Of a stretch of 10,988 bases of DNA, positions 1-5,446 are shown piece by piece. The notes under the pieces were generated by a model. The model was given only the letters and a program-made list of their open reading frames with translations, was not told the DNA's origin and did no database searches. The position numbers and the translations under genes are program-made. Position 1 is the first letter of the stretch. Each line of letters opens with the position of its first letter. Origin of the DNA: an uncultured beta proteobacterium (GTDB taxonomy: Bacteria; Pseudomonadota; Gammaproteobacteria; Burkholderiales; Rhodocyclaceae); contig CAIVZW010000454.1 of assembly GCA_903910495.1 (NCBI GenBank), positions 1-10,988 on the forward strand, in the 5' to 3' direction.

Positions 1-141
1 ACTGTAAACACAATGAGAAAGGAGAACGCCAAAACCAGCCATTTGCTACACTTATCCACAATTGCTGACTTCAAAATCAGCGATTAGCCCTGGGTCAATA
101 TTCAATCAGCAGGGTGGGTCAATATTCAATCAGCGCCGACA
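1..141. mobile_element. End of an IS21-family-like insertion sequence (partial)
   Basis: Two identical 20-bp direct repeats (TGGGTCAATATTCAATCAGC) lie at 91-110 and 115-134, separated by 4 bp, and are followed by GCCGACA. On the minus strand the presumed tip reads TGTCGGCGCTGATTG, starting with the TG expected of an IS terminus. IS21-family ends are known to carry several internal copies of a repeat of about this size. A small hairpin (TTGCTGA ... TCAGCGA, 62-84) sits just inside. No istA or istB coding sequence can be recognised in the 60 bases available. The primase reading frame at 142 and above changes into this sequence and stops at once, which supports a junction near 141/142. The rest of the element, if present, is left of the window. 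Family assignment is inference. Confidence 0.5.
91..134. repeat. Two 20-bp direct repeats at IS end
   Basis: TGGGTCAATATTCAATCAGC occurs at 91-110 and again at 115-134 without mismatch. Repeated transposase-binding sites near a terminus are typical of IS21-like elements. Confidence 0.85.
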
Positions 142-1106
142 TACTGATATTCGAAGTCGGCCTCGTCGTACATTGTTGCAGGCTGGTGATGTAGTACCCC
201 GGCACTCCATTCACGCGCCACGACGCGCCCGGCCTCACCGTACTCGTTAGCGATGGCGGCCAAGAGGCCCCACCACTCGTCGCGCCCGATGTCGGGATTG
301 ATGTGACTCAGCATGTCGGCGACGTGTTCGAGAGGCAAGCCGGGGCCATCGTAGGGCGGGGCAGCGTCTTTCGGCAATGGCGCTCTGTTGGCAAGCATCT
401 GCGCATGGGCTGCCTCAACGGCAGACTGAAAGTCGGCGAAGGCCATCGGGTCGCCAACGCAATGGAGGGTAACCACCGCCCCAGCGCGTTCAGGTTTCCA
501 GTTGTTGGTGCCGACGGGACGCAGGATGCTGGCAATGTCGGCAGTACGCGACGGGTCGGCTAGCAGTGGGGCACGGCCATCCTTGGCCAACGCCTTGAAC
601 TTGAATGCCACCGGCAGCCATGATTCCTTGGTGACCGTTTCCGTGAACACCCAGTAGCAGTGCAGACCACCGCCCGACTTGACCAATGTCGGGATCGGCA
701 GGGCATTGGCGAGGCAGAAGGCATTCAGTGCCTGTGCTGCCTGCTTCAGTTTTTCGTAGCCCTTACCGGCTTCGGCCTTGTCGGCCCCGCAGTCGATCTC
801 GCACCAGAACGATTTCACCCACCCGGCATTGAGGCCGGTGCGCCAGTGTCGCTTGCCATCCGACCCGATGTAGCTTTCGTTGATGTAGGAGGCGCAGGCG
901 AAGTAGACGTTCTGCTGGGCAGCATTCAACTCGAACGCCTTGCCGACCATTTCGGGAATGGTCTTGAGTGGATAATGGATAAAACCCGGTCCGCCGGGGT
1001 TGGGTGTGGCCAGGAAGTAGACGCCAATGTTGGGCAGCACGAGGGTTAGGAAGTCCTCGGTGCTCGAAGCGGGTTTTTCTTGGATGATGCTATAATCTAT
1101 TTGCAT
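126..1106 (-). CDS. Primase (AEP-type) with PriCT_2 domain, 3'-truncated by IS
   Basis: Likely replication primase of the integrated element. From the ATG at 1106 the visible protein is 326 aa. An acidic motif EIDCG (residues 103-107) fits the metal-binding motif I of archaeo-eukaryotic primases. SGGGLHCYW (144-152) fits the nucleotide-binding motif with its conserved His. RPVGTNNWKP (196-205) fits motif III. A linker is followed from about residue 260 by a PriCT_2-like region containing DEWW and, near 299, EWS. The gene is the last of a run with the 122-aa and AlpA-like genes. The last residues (VGAD and the stop) are read from IS sequence, so the native end, and probably a fused or downstream helicase, is missing. 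A GTG nine bases upstream (1115) is an alternative start; neither has a good Shine-Dalgarno. Whether the truncated primase still works is unknown. Confidence 0.82.
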   Translation of the reverse strand: MQIDYSIIQEKPASSTEDFLTLVLPNIGVYFLATPNPGGPGFIHYPLKTIPEMVGKAFELNAAQQNVYFACASYINESYIGSDGKRHWRTGLNAGWVKSFWCEIDCGADKAEAGKGYEKLKQAAQALNAFCLANALPIPTLVKSGGGLHCYWVFTETVTKESWLPVAFKFKALAKDGRAPLLADPSRTADIASILRPVGTNNWKPERAGAVVTLHCVGDPMAFADFQSAVEAAHAQMLANRAPLPKDAAPPYDGPGLPLEHVADMLSHINPDIGRDEWWGLLAAIANEYGEAGRVVAREWSAGVLHHQPATMYDEADFEYQYVGAD

Positions 1107-1118
1107 AGAAGTCACTTT

Positions 1119-1138
1119 CGCCCGCCGCTCAGCGGGCG
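1119..1138. other. Perfect hairpin between 122-aa gene and primase
   Basis: CGCCCGC (1119-1125) pairs perfectly with GCGGGCG (1132-1138) around a 6-nt loop. The loop contains part of the TGA stop (1129-1131) of the upstream gene, and the hairpin ends 12 bases before the primase ATG. No T-tract follows on the minus strand, so it is not a standard terminator. It could attenuate or process the transcript ahead of the primase. Confidence 0.5.
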
Positions 1139-1497
1139 TTTATATTGGTGGGTAGAGGCAGCCCTTGCTCGCGGTAGACGCGCTCAAGGATGGAAAGCGC
1201 CTCCTCAACTGGAAACAGTTTTTTGCCGGCCTTGGCCAACAAGTACAGACCTACGGCCAGCCGGCCCTCGGGAGACTCAATGTTGTAGTGAAGAGACCAG
1301 AGGAGTTTGTCGGCAGACGTTTTGCCGAGCACCCCGATCCTGATGCCGGAATAACCCGCTTCGAAAATGGCGAAGAGGATTTCGCACATGCGGGCCTCGC
1401 CGTCAGGGTTCTGCCAGGCATCGGCGTCCTCGGATTCGATCACGTAGGGGAGATGGCCGGCGTTTGCATCGCCTACGACAAGGAAGATGTCAGACAC
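1129..1497 (-). CDS. Conserved-looking hypothetical protein, 122 aa
   Basis: I do not recognise a family. The start is set by a strong AGGAGG placed 7 bases before a GTG at 1497; the longer reading back to 1533 has no comparable site. The protein is 122 aa, soluble, with no membrane segment or Cys motif. It has a hydrophobic core region (ICEILFAIF-like stretch near residue 40, RLAVGLYLLAKAGKKLF near 80-95) and a predicted helical end. The first 8 bases overlap the 3' end of the upstream small HTH-like gene, indicating translational coupling. The primase follows after 22 bases. Position between an AlpA-like regulator and a primase suggests a role in element replication or its control, but this is only inference from context. 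Confidence 0.75.
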   Translation of the reverse strand: MSDIFLVVGDANAGHLPYVIESEDADAWQNPDGEARMCEILFAIFEAGYSGIRIGVLGKTSADKLLWSLHYNIESPEGRLAVGLYLLAKAGKKLFPVEEALSILERVYREQGLPLPTNINAR

Positions 1498-1801
1498 GTG
1501 GCGTCCTCCTGTCGGAGGTCGCGCGGCGGTCACGCGGTGGGATGGTGGTAGTGACCGGTGGCGCAGTGGTGGGTGTGGAACTTTCAGCAGCGCGGGAAAT
1601 TTTGAGTTTTTTGTATGCCAATATTTCCGACTGAACGAAGGTTCGATCTGGCGACATGCGAGGAAAAGTCGGATCGAATAGTCGTGCGCCCCTAGCGCGA
1701 AGCTGGCCTAACTGGCCGAGATTTATCCCAAGCTCAGTTGCGACCTGGCACTCAGTCAAACGCTCGTTACCGGTCACCGGGGGTGTTGTTGAATTCGTCA
1801 C
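1490..1801 (-). CDS. Small HTH-like protein (103 aa), AlpA/MerR-like N-terminus
   Basis: The GTG start at 1801 follows AAGGGGG with 6 bases between, a good ribosome binding site. Residues about 13-63 (LTECQVATELG ... SEILAYKK) resemble the compact helix-turn-helix of AlpA/excisionase-type proteins: a 'select the row' helix, a turn around GINLGQLGQL, and a C-terminal helix that usually follows a basic wing. The remaining 35 residues are rich in Thr, Pro and Arg and look disordered. It follows the clearer AlpA-like gene after only 10 bases and overlaps the next gene by 8 bases, so the three are probably one transcript. A DNA-binding role in regulation or excision is plausible but the similarity is weak. 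It could also be an accessory replication protein. Confidence 0.65.
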   Translation of the reverse strand: MTNSTTPPVTGNERLTECQVATELGINLGQLGQLRARGARLFDPTFPRMSPDRTFVQSEILAYKKLKISRAAESSTPTTAPPVTTTIPPRDRRATSDRRTPRV

Positions 1802-1811
1802 GATCGCCCCC

Positions 1812-2042
1812 TTATTCCGCAGCGCCGACGGTTTGCGCTACCAGCCACGTGTCGAGCACCGCTGGGCGGTACTTCACCAGCCGGCCTACCTTGATGTAGG
1901 GAATAGCATGGCGCTTGGTGCAGCGCCAGACTTCGAGCGTGCGAGGCGTGACGCCGAGGTAAGCGGCAGCAGCATCGTTACCGAAAAGGTTGGTTTGGGG
2001 TTGCAGCAGGGCCGGAAGGGCCGAGGTGGTTTGGTTGCCCAT
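1812..2042 (-). CDS. AlpA/excisionase-like HTH DNA-binding protein
   Basis: A 76-aa protein starting at the ATG at 2042, 6 bases after GGAGAC; the frame stays open upstream to 2099 but without a ribosome site. Residues about 20-70 form an HTH_17-type domain: FGNDAAAAYLGVTPRTLEVW, then the wing IPYIKVGRLVKYRPAVLDTW, which is the usual signature (a D/N-x-x-A-A-x-L-G-V helix followed by K-V-G-R-x-V-K-Y). Such proteins act as excisionases or transcriptional regulators of integrase in P4-like islands (AlpA of the CP4 family). It heads the run leading to the primase, so it may control excision and replication together. Candidate targets are the repeated sites in the integrase promoter (4978-5045), though no direct evidence links them. 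Confidence 0.8.
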   Translation of the reverse strand: MGNQTTSALPALLQPQTNLFGNDAAAAYLGVTPRTLEVWRCTKRHAIPYIKVGRLVKYRPAVLDTWLVAQTVGAAE

Positions 2043-2085
2043 TTTGGGTCTCCATGTAATCCCGCGTAGTCGCGGTATGGATGAC

Positions 2086-2091
2086 GTTATA
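2086..2091 (-). promoter_or_regulatory. Possible -10 of the AlpA-like operon
   Basis: TATAAC on the minus strand lies 44 bases upstream of the AlpA-like start. No good -35 is found at 16-18 bp. A short inverted repeat, CCGCG-TAGT-CGCGG (2062-2075), lies between it and the gene. Confidence 0.3.
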
Positions 2092-2116
2092 GGGACCAAA
2101 CAACTGAAAGAATAGC

Positions 2117-2194
2117 CGTGAACGTTCGCGGGAACTGGGCGCGAACAATTTGTTTATCGGCTGGGAACCTGCGCCAACACTGGCGCTTAGTGGG
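2117..2194. other. Two perfect inverted repeats upstream of AlpA-like operon
   Basis: GTTCGCG (2124-2130) and CGCGAAC (2140-2146) form a 7-bp inverted repeat around 9 bases. GCGCCA (2171-2176) and TGGCGC (2181-2186) form a 6-bp inverted repeat around ACAC. They fill the gap between the 193-aa gene's stop and the AlpA-like start. The second could be a weak transcription barrier after the 193-aa gene (no T-tract); the first lies upstream of the candidate promoter and could be an operator. Confidence 0.45.
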
Positions 2195-2203
2195 TGCGGT
2201 GAA

Positions 2204-2785
2204 CTACTTGCGAGGGCCCGTAGGTAAACCGTCGGCGCGAAGAATTGACGCCATCACTTCTGCGTTTCTTTTCGAGACACCGCGCTTGATGAGCAAGTCC
2301 CCGACCTGCTTGTTTGTAGGAGCGGTTGTCGGGTCTTGCGGGTCGTACAGTACCCAAAGTTGCGCCGCTGCTGCCAGATGGCCGAGTAGTTTTGTTTCGT
2401 ATTCACCCCACGGCCACTTAGTCGTAAGCTGCGGTGTAACTCTGTTCGGGATGTTGTGGGCGAACCCTTTTGCCGCGCACCAGACAACAAAATCGTCGGT
2501 CTTGATCCGCGTCGTGTTTTCGTCAATCCGACCATGCTTGTCGGTGATCAGCGCAACAGTTGAAAGTTTTTCGGCACGGATAGCGCTACGTAGCACTTCG
2601 ATGCGCCGTGAAAAATCCGCTGGCAACTCATCCAGGCTCACAGGCTCACCGCTTGCCTCCAACTCATCTGCCAACGCCGATGGCTCAATATTGAGAGTCA
2701 GAAGCGCGGCATCTAACAGGCTGAGATCATCCGTCTCGCCCCAAAAGGCGCTATGGACTGGGTGTTGTTTGGCAAAAGCGGTCAT
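2204..2785 (-). CDS. Conserved hypothetical protein of mobile elements, 193 aa
   Basis: The start at 2785 forms an ATGA overlap with the stop of the PIN-toxin remnant, so translation is probably coupled. The C-terminal third (WPWGEYETKLLGHLAAAA, then YDPQDPTTAPTNKQV, then SKRNAEVMASILRADGLPTGPRK) matches my memory of a family of uncharacterised proteins common on proteobacterial plasmids, genomic islands and prophages, usually ending in this ILRADGLPTGPR motif. The N-terminal half is acidic and helical, with LLDAALLTLNIEPSAL near residues 24-40. No enzymatic motif, membrane segment or signal is seen. Its function is unknown to me. A reading frame upstream to 2869 exists but lacks a ribosome site and overlaps the PIN remnant. 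Confidence 0.8.
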   Translation of the reverse strand: MTAFAKQHPVHSAFWGETDDLSLLDAALLTLNIEPSALADELEASGEPVSLDELPADFSRRIEVLRSAIRAEKLSTVALITDKHGRIDENTTRIKTDDFVVWCAAKGFAHNIPNRVTPQLTTKWPWGEYETKLLGHLAAAAQLWVLYDPQDPTTAPTNKQVGDLLIKRGVSKRNAEVMASILRADGLPTGPRK

Positions 2786-2988
2786 GACGCAGCAAACGGG
2801 TTTGTCACTGTCAACTGGCCCTCGAATACCTGACCGTCCTGGATGTCTTCGGAATACAGCATATCGCAACCGGCGACCATCGCCTTGCCACGTTTGGCGA
2901 CTAGAAATTCGGCGAAGTGCAGCACCTGCCAGCGGCCATCTACAGCGAGTTGCGCTAAAGCAGCAGTGAGGTTTCCCGCAATGCCCAT
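2782..2988 (-). pseudogene. C-terminal stump of a PIN-domain toxin (VapC-like)
   Basis: A 68-aa frame beginning 8 bases after the antitoxin stop. It ends with GCDMLYSEDIQDGQVFEGQL and TVTNPF, the typical last strand and helix of VapC-like PIN ribonucleases (a [ST]EDLQ..Q...G motif followed by NPF). The front half is absent: there is no N-terminal DTN/DTS aspartate and no central WDA-type acidic helix, and a full PIN toxin would be about 130-140 aa. It is therefore probably an inactive remnant, left where the Xre-type antitoxin pair abuts it. Its stop overlaps the start of the 193-aa gene (ATGA), so it may survive only as a translational leader for that gene. Confidence 0.6.
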
Positions 2989-2996
2989 CGATGGAC

Positions 2997-3296
2997 TCAC
3001 ACCAGAACTTCCAATCCCCGGCGCTCGATTACCGACAGCAGGCGCAATGCCGCACCGCTTGGCTTTTTCTCGCCGTTTTCCCATTTCTGCACGGTCGAGA
3101 CGCTGGCGTTGAGGTAGGCCGCAAATACGGCCTGACTGATGTGCAGGTGCTCACGCAGGCGACGAATTGCCTCCGCCGTGTAAGTGGGTGGCGGTACGGC
3201 CTGCGTTTCGAAGTCGCGCAGGGTCTGCTTGCTGACTACGGCGATCTTTTCCAGATCGCGCATCGTCGCCAAGGCTTCGCTAATCATCCGGCTCAT
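2997..3296 (-). CDS. Xre-family antitoxin (HigA-2-like)
   Basis: A 99-aa protein with a C-terminal Cro/C1-type helix-turn-helix. Residues about 44-90 read RRLREHLHISQAVFAAYLN and then VSTVQKWENGEKKPSGAALR, the classic 'SQ..FA..L..S.STVQKWE.G...PSGAAL+LL' pattern of antitoxins paired with RelE/HigB-2 toxins. The N-terminal 40 residues would be the toxin-binding and dimerising part. Its ATG overlaps the toxin's TGA (ATGA at 3293-3296), which ties the two proteins' synthesis together. The order toxin first, antitoxin second is that of higBA loci. By analogy it should repress its own promoter, and the palindrome at 3673-3683 is the obvious operator candidate. Confidence 0.88.
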   Translation of the reverse strand: MSRMISEALATMRDLEKIAVVSKQTLRDFETQAVPPPTYTAEAIRRLREHLHISQAVFAAYLNASVSTVQKWENGEKKPSGAALRLLSVIERRGLEVLV

Positions 3297-3661
3297 CGTG
3301 TCACCTCCGTTAAAACTTGCCCAGCCAACGCGGTAGCAATCTGGGTTTCTGTCATGCCCAGCAATTCGCGCGCTAAGCGCTGGTACAACGCCAACTCTTT
3401 TGCCGTAATGTTGTCCCGGTCGTTCTTCTCAAACCCATAGAGGAAAAACAGCATCCCGGCAAACTGCGTGGCGATGATGGCGCGCGTGCTACCGCTTTTC
3501 CCGCGTCCCGGCAGGGCAACCCGCTGCTTGTAGAGGTTGCCACCGAGATCGACGTCGATCAATCCGCGCGCCATCTGTGCCACAGCATCCAACAGCGAGG
3601 CATCCGTCACGCCAGCTTTACCGGCCCAGCGTTGGAATGACCGTGTCTTGAATGCTCTCAT
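3293..3661 (-). CDS. RelE/HigB-2-type toxin (PF06296-like)
   Basis: A 122-aa predicted ribosome-dependent mRNA endonuclease. It shows the family pattern throughout: FKTRSFQRWA at residues 4-13, a LLDAVAQMARGLIDVDLGGN stretch (23-42) followed by LYKQRVALPGRGKSG, a core strand LFFLYGFEKNDRDNI (71-85), and the ELALYQRLARELL helix. Length is normal for the family and the frame is intact. The ATG at 3661 has no good ribosome site, and the near-consensus promoter places transcription start at or next to it, so the message may be leaderless. The gene follows the integrase on the same strand, with its promoter overlapping the integrase stop. Its usual role is element stabilisation. Confidence 0.88.
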   Translation of the reverse strand: MRAFKTRSFQRWAGKAGVTDASLLDAVAQMARGLIDVDLGGNLYKQRVALPGRGKSGSTRAIIATQFAGMLFFLYGFEKNDRDNITAKELALYQRLARELLGMTETQIATALAGQVLTEVTR

Positions 3662-3666
3662 AGCTT

Positions 3667-3695
3667 ATTGTAGCACTAAGTGCAATGAATGTTAA
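3667..3695 (-). promoter_or_regulatory. Promoter of toxin-antitoxin operon with internal operator
   Basis: On the minus strand TTAACA (3690-3695, 5 of 6 match to TTGACA) is followed by a 17-bp spacer and TACAAT (3667-3672, 5 of 6 match to TATAAT). The -10 ends 6 bases before the toxin ATG, so the message would start at or within a base or two of the start codon. The -35 shares bases with the integrase stop codon (3692-3694). Confidence 0.65.
3673..3683. promoter_or_regulatory. Palindromic operator candidate in TA promoter spacer
   Basis: GCACTAAGTGC is an 11-bp palindrome (5-bp arms, central A/T) lying directly next to the -10 inside the promoter spacer. A repressor bound here would block RNA polymerase, as expected for antitoxin autoregulation. 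That the Xre-type antitoxin binds it is inference. Confidence 0.55.
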
Positions 3696-4960
3696 CCAGC
3701 CTGCTTGCGCTTTGACCGGGTGGATTTGATCGGCGTAACCACGGCGGGCTTCTTGATGCCAGCAGCGGTGAGCATGGCCGACGTGGCCGATGTCACGGAC
3801 TGGCGTACCGGGTCCATGCTCAAGCGCGCATAGATCATCGTGGCGTCAGCTGACTTGTGGCCGAGGCTCTTGCCGATCACGGCGAGGGATGCGCCGCCAA
3901 TAGCCTGCCAACTGCCGAGGCTGCGCCGCAGATCGTGGATGGTGAAGTCTTCCAGTTCAGCCCGTATCAGCAGTTTCCGCCAGCGTTCTTTCGGCGGCGA
4001 GATATGGCCGGACGCCGACTCGCCGGGAAAGATGAAACCCTGCGGCTGCGAGTTGCGCTCTTGCAGGATGGCAACAGCTTCCGACACCAGCGGCACATTC
4101 AGCGGGTCGCCGTTCTTGGTATCCGGCACGCGCCATAGATTCATCTCAAGGTTGAGTTCCTCCCAACGCGCCGCAAGAACATTGCCACGCCGGACGCCGG
4201 TGAGCAGCGACAGCAGGACGAAATGTTTGAAGTCCACTGACGTGTCCGCCTCCAGTGCCTTGAAAAAGCGCGGCAGCTCGTCATGCTGAATGAAGCGGTC
4301 ACGCTTGTTTTCCTTGAACGGCGTAATGTCGGTGGCGGGATTGGTGCCAGAGAATCCCCATTCCTTGGCGCGGTTGAAGATGCTGCTGAGCAACTCGATG
4401 ACGCGGTTCCCCAGCACGGGCGTCGTGGTAGCGATGCTGGCGTGCAGGGCGCGTACATCCTTGCTCTCGATCTGGTCCAGCTTGCGCCCCGACCAATCGA
4501 CACCGCCCGGATGCTTTACGCGCTTGCGACCGTGCTTCTTGGCCGGCAGGTCGGGCATCGGACCAAGGCAGCGCTCCCACAGTGCGCGCAAATCGTTCGC
4601 TGTCTTGATTCCACGCGGCCCAGCGTACATCTTCATGTATTGGTCGAACGCCTGGCCGAGAGTCAGCTTCTGCTTCTCCTCACGCTTTACCTTCGCCGGG
4701 TTTTTCCCGGCGGCAAAATCGCCGAGCTTCTTGATGGACTCATTGCGCGCCTGCTCGATGGTCATATCGGGGAACGTGCCGAGCTTGATCCATACCATGC
4801 CGGCATCGGCTCGCTTAACGACGTAGAACGTTTTCGACCCTGCCGCTGTGACTCTAATCGCCAGCTTTTGAACTTCGGCATCGTAGTAGGTGGCCCGACC
4901 CGATTCAGGCGCCGACAATGCCTCGATTTTGGTCTTCAAAAACTTGAACCTATTTGTCAT
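3692..4960 (-). CDS. Tyrosine recombinase/integrase of element 1
   Basis: A 422-aa site-specific recombinase that should insert and excise the element at tRNA-Arg. The N-terminal 90 residues are the arm-type DNA-binding domain (DUF4102-like: YYDAEVQKLAIRVTAAGSKTFYV). The core-binding region follows, then the catalytic domain with all expected residues: Arg257 in LTGVRRGN, Lys282 in DTKNG, His342 and Arg345 in HDLRRS, His368 in LGHKS, and nucleophile Tyr377 in IYARL. Length and frame are normal, so it is probably active. The ATG at 4960 follows AAGGGG by 7 bases. It lies about 160 bases from the right attachment site and reads away from it. The lysine-rich last 20 residues are unremarkable. 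Repeated motifs at 4978-5045 probably control its expression. Confidence 0.95.
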   Translation of the reverse strand: MTNRFKFLKTKIEALSAPESGRATYYDAEVQKLAIRVTAAGSKTFYVVKRADAGMVWIKLGTFPDMTIEQARNESIKKLGDFAAGKNPAKVKREEKQKLTLGQAFDQYMKMYAGPRGIKTANDLRALWERCLGPMPDLPAKKHGRKRVKHPGGVDWSGRKLDQIESKDVRALHASIATTTPVLGNRVIELLSSIFNRAKEWGFSGTNPATDITPFKENKRDRFIQHDELPRFFKALEADTSVDFKHFVLLSLLTGVRRGNVLAARWEELNLEMNLWRVPDTKNGDPLNVPLVSEAVAILQERNSQPQGFIFPGESASGHISPPKERWRKLLIRAELEDFTIHDLRRSLGSWQAIGGASLAVIGKSLGHKSADATMIYARLSMDPVRQSVTSATSAMLTAAGIKKPAVVTPIKSTRSKRKQAG

Positions 4961-4966
4961 TGCAGC

Positions 4967-4977
4967 ACCCCTTGGTT
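4967..4977 (-). other. 11-bp att-like sequence spanning integrase ribosome site
   Basis: AACCAAGGGGT on the minus strand includes the integrase Shine-Dalgarno. The same 11 bases occur on the plus strand at 5129-5139, in the anticodon-stem and variable-loop part of the tRNA-Arg copy. It could be a core-like integrase binding site or a chance match. Confidence 0.35.
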
Positions 4978-5045
4978 TTTAACGGGCTAGCACCGGGCTA
5001 GCAGACTACGTGTAGATCTATTAAAAACCATGCTAGCCCGTTAAA
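4978..5045. repeat. 15-bp inverted repeat plus third motif copy upstream of integrase
   Basis: TTTAACGGGCTAGCA (4978-4992) is perfectly repeated in inverted orientation at 5031-5045. The inner CGGGCTAGCA recurs directly at 4994-5003, 11 bp after the first copy, which is one helical turn. There are thus three copies, two direct and one inverted. Such arrays are typical of arm-type sites for integrase or excisionase, or operators. The inverted copy overlaps the candidate -10 of the integrase. Confidence 0.85.
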
Positions 5046-5058
5046 GTGGGATAGTCAA
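5030..5058 (-). promoter_or_regulatory. Candidate integrase promoter
   Basis: On the minus strand TTGACT (5053-5058, 5 of 6) and TAGCAT (5030-5035, 4 of 6) are 17 bp apart. The -10 lies in the inverted copy of the GGGCTAGCA motif, so a protein bound there would repress. This leaves a leader of about 60 bases that contains the other two motif copies. Confidence 0.45.
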
Positions 5059-5118
5059 TAACGCGTTGATTTATAGCAAATCATTAAGGTCTATTATGCT
5101 GCAGAAAGGGAATGTCCT

Positions 5119-5169
5119 CTTGGCTTCGAACCAAGGGGTAGGCCGTTCGAATCGGTCCGGGCGGGCCAG
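5119..5169 (+). repeat. Attachment site: 3' half of tRNA-Arg(UCG), copy 1
   Basis: This can be folded as the 3' part of a tRNA: anticodon stem CTTGG/CCAAG around the loop CTTCGAA with anticodon TCG (5126-5128), variable loop GGGTA, T-arm GGCCG-TTCGAAT-CGGTC, acceptor strand CGGGCGG, discriminator G and encoded CCA (5166-5168). Nothing upstream resembles a D-arm or a matching 5' acceptor strand (CCGCCCG), so it is a duplicated 3' end, not a working tRNA. Tyrosine integrases commonly use tRNA 3' ends and leave such a copy at the distal end of the element. A terminator follows 15 bases later. Positions 5130-5169 are repeated exactly at 6556-6595. Confidence 0.85.
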
Positions 5170-5183
5170 TAAAACAATCACTT

Positions 5184-5218
5184 AGATCAATCTTCGGATT
5201 GGTCTTTTTGCTTTTTTT
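5184..5218 (+). terminator. Rho-independent terminator after att copy 1
   Basis: A 9-bp stem AGATCAATC/GATTGGTCT (one G-T pair) with a TTCG tetraloop is followed by TTTTGCTTTTTTT. It is a strong terminator in the direction of the tRNA and would end the tRNA transcript when this copy lay at the 3' end of the intact gene. Confidence 0.85.
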
Positions 5219-5446
5219 CGTCCAGGGGAACACTTAGCGCGCTTCACAAGCGATAGCAACTTCGCCCGTTTCGTGATCCCGGACTCTCTTGTAGTCGCTA
5301 CAGAGCACGCCAAGGTGAAAACCTTGAGCAGCCCCCCTCTGCTACTGCATCGACAATCTCGAGTTCTGTCAAATTGCGTAGTTGTGGAAATTTATCGCGC
5401 AGTGCGGGGACCAACCACTCAAATTACTCCCTATCTTTGTCTGCTG
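5219..5446. other. Stretch without recognisable gene, 3' of higA
   Basis: No reading frame here has a ribosome site and family resemblance. The minus-strand transcript of higBA would run into it. No clear terminator for higBA was found. Confidence 0.5.

Larger units (their letters stand above)
142..5169. mobile_element. Integrated element 1 (satellite or plasmid-like), right-hand part
   Basis: All genes from the integrase (start 4960) down to the truncated primase read in one direction. The right boundary is the tRNA-Arg 3'-half copy at 5119-5169. Contents are a tyrosine integrase, a toxin-antitoxin pair, a PIN toxin stump, a conserved 193-aa protein, an AlpA-like HTH protein, two small unknowns and a primase. 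This set matches the core of P4-like satellites and integrated plasmids. The left boundary is outside the window, and the IS end at 141 may have removed part of the element. No structural phage genes are seen here, so a satellite and an integrated plasmid cannot be told apart. Confidence 0.7.

Noticed and set aside
2118..2969. 283-codon plus-strand frame opposite the 193-aa gene
   Set aside because: Shadow frame; Ser/Arg-rich, no ribosome site, and the opposite strand holds a gene with a recognised C-terminal motif and coupled start.
4283..4990. Long plus-strand frame opposite the integrase
   Set aside because: Shadow of the integrase reading frame; arginine/leucine-rich with no recognisable domain.
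4978..5045. Inverted repeat as the two ends of a tiny insertion sequence
   Set aside because: Only 38 bases lie between the arms, and a third copy sits one helical turn from the first; a protein-binding array is a better explanation.
5119..5169. Functional tRNA gene
   Set aside because: No 5' acceptor strand or D-arm is found upstream, so it is only a 3' half.
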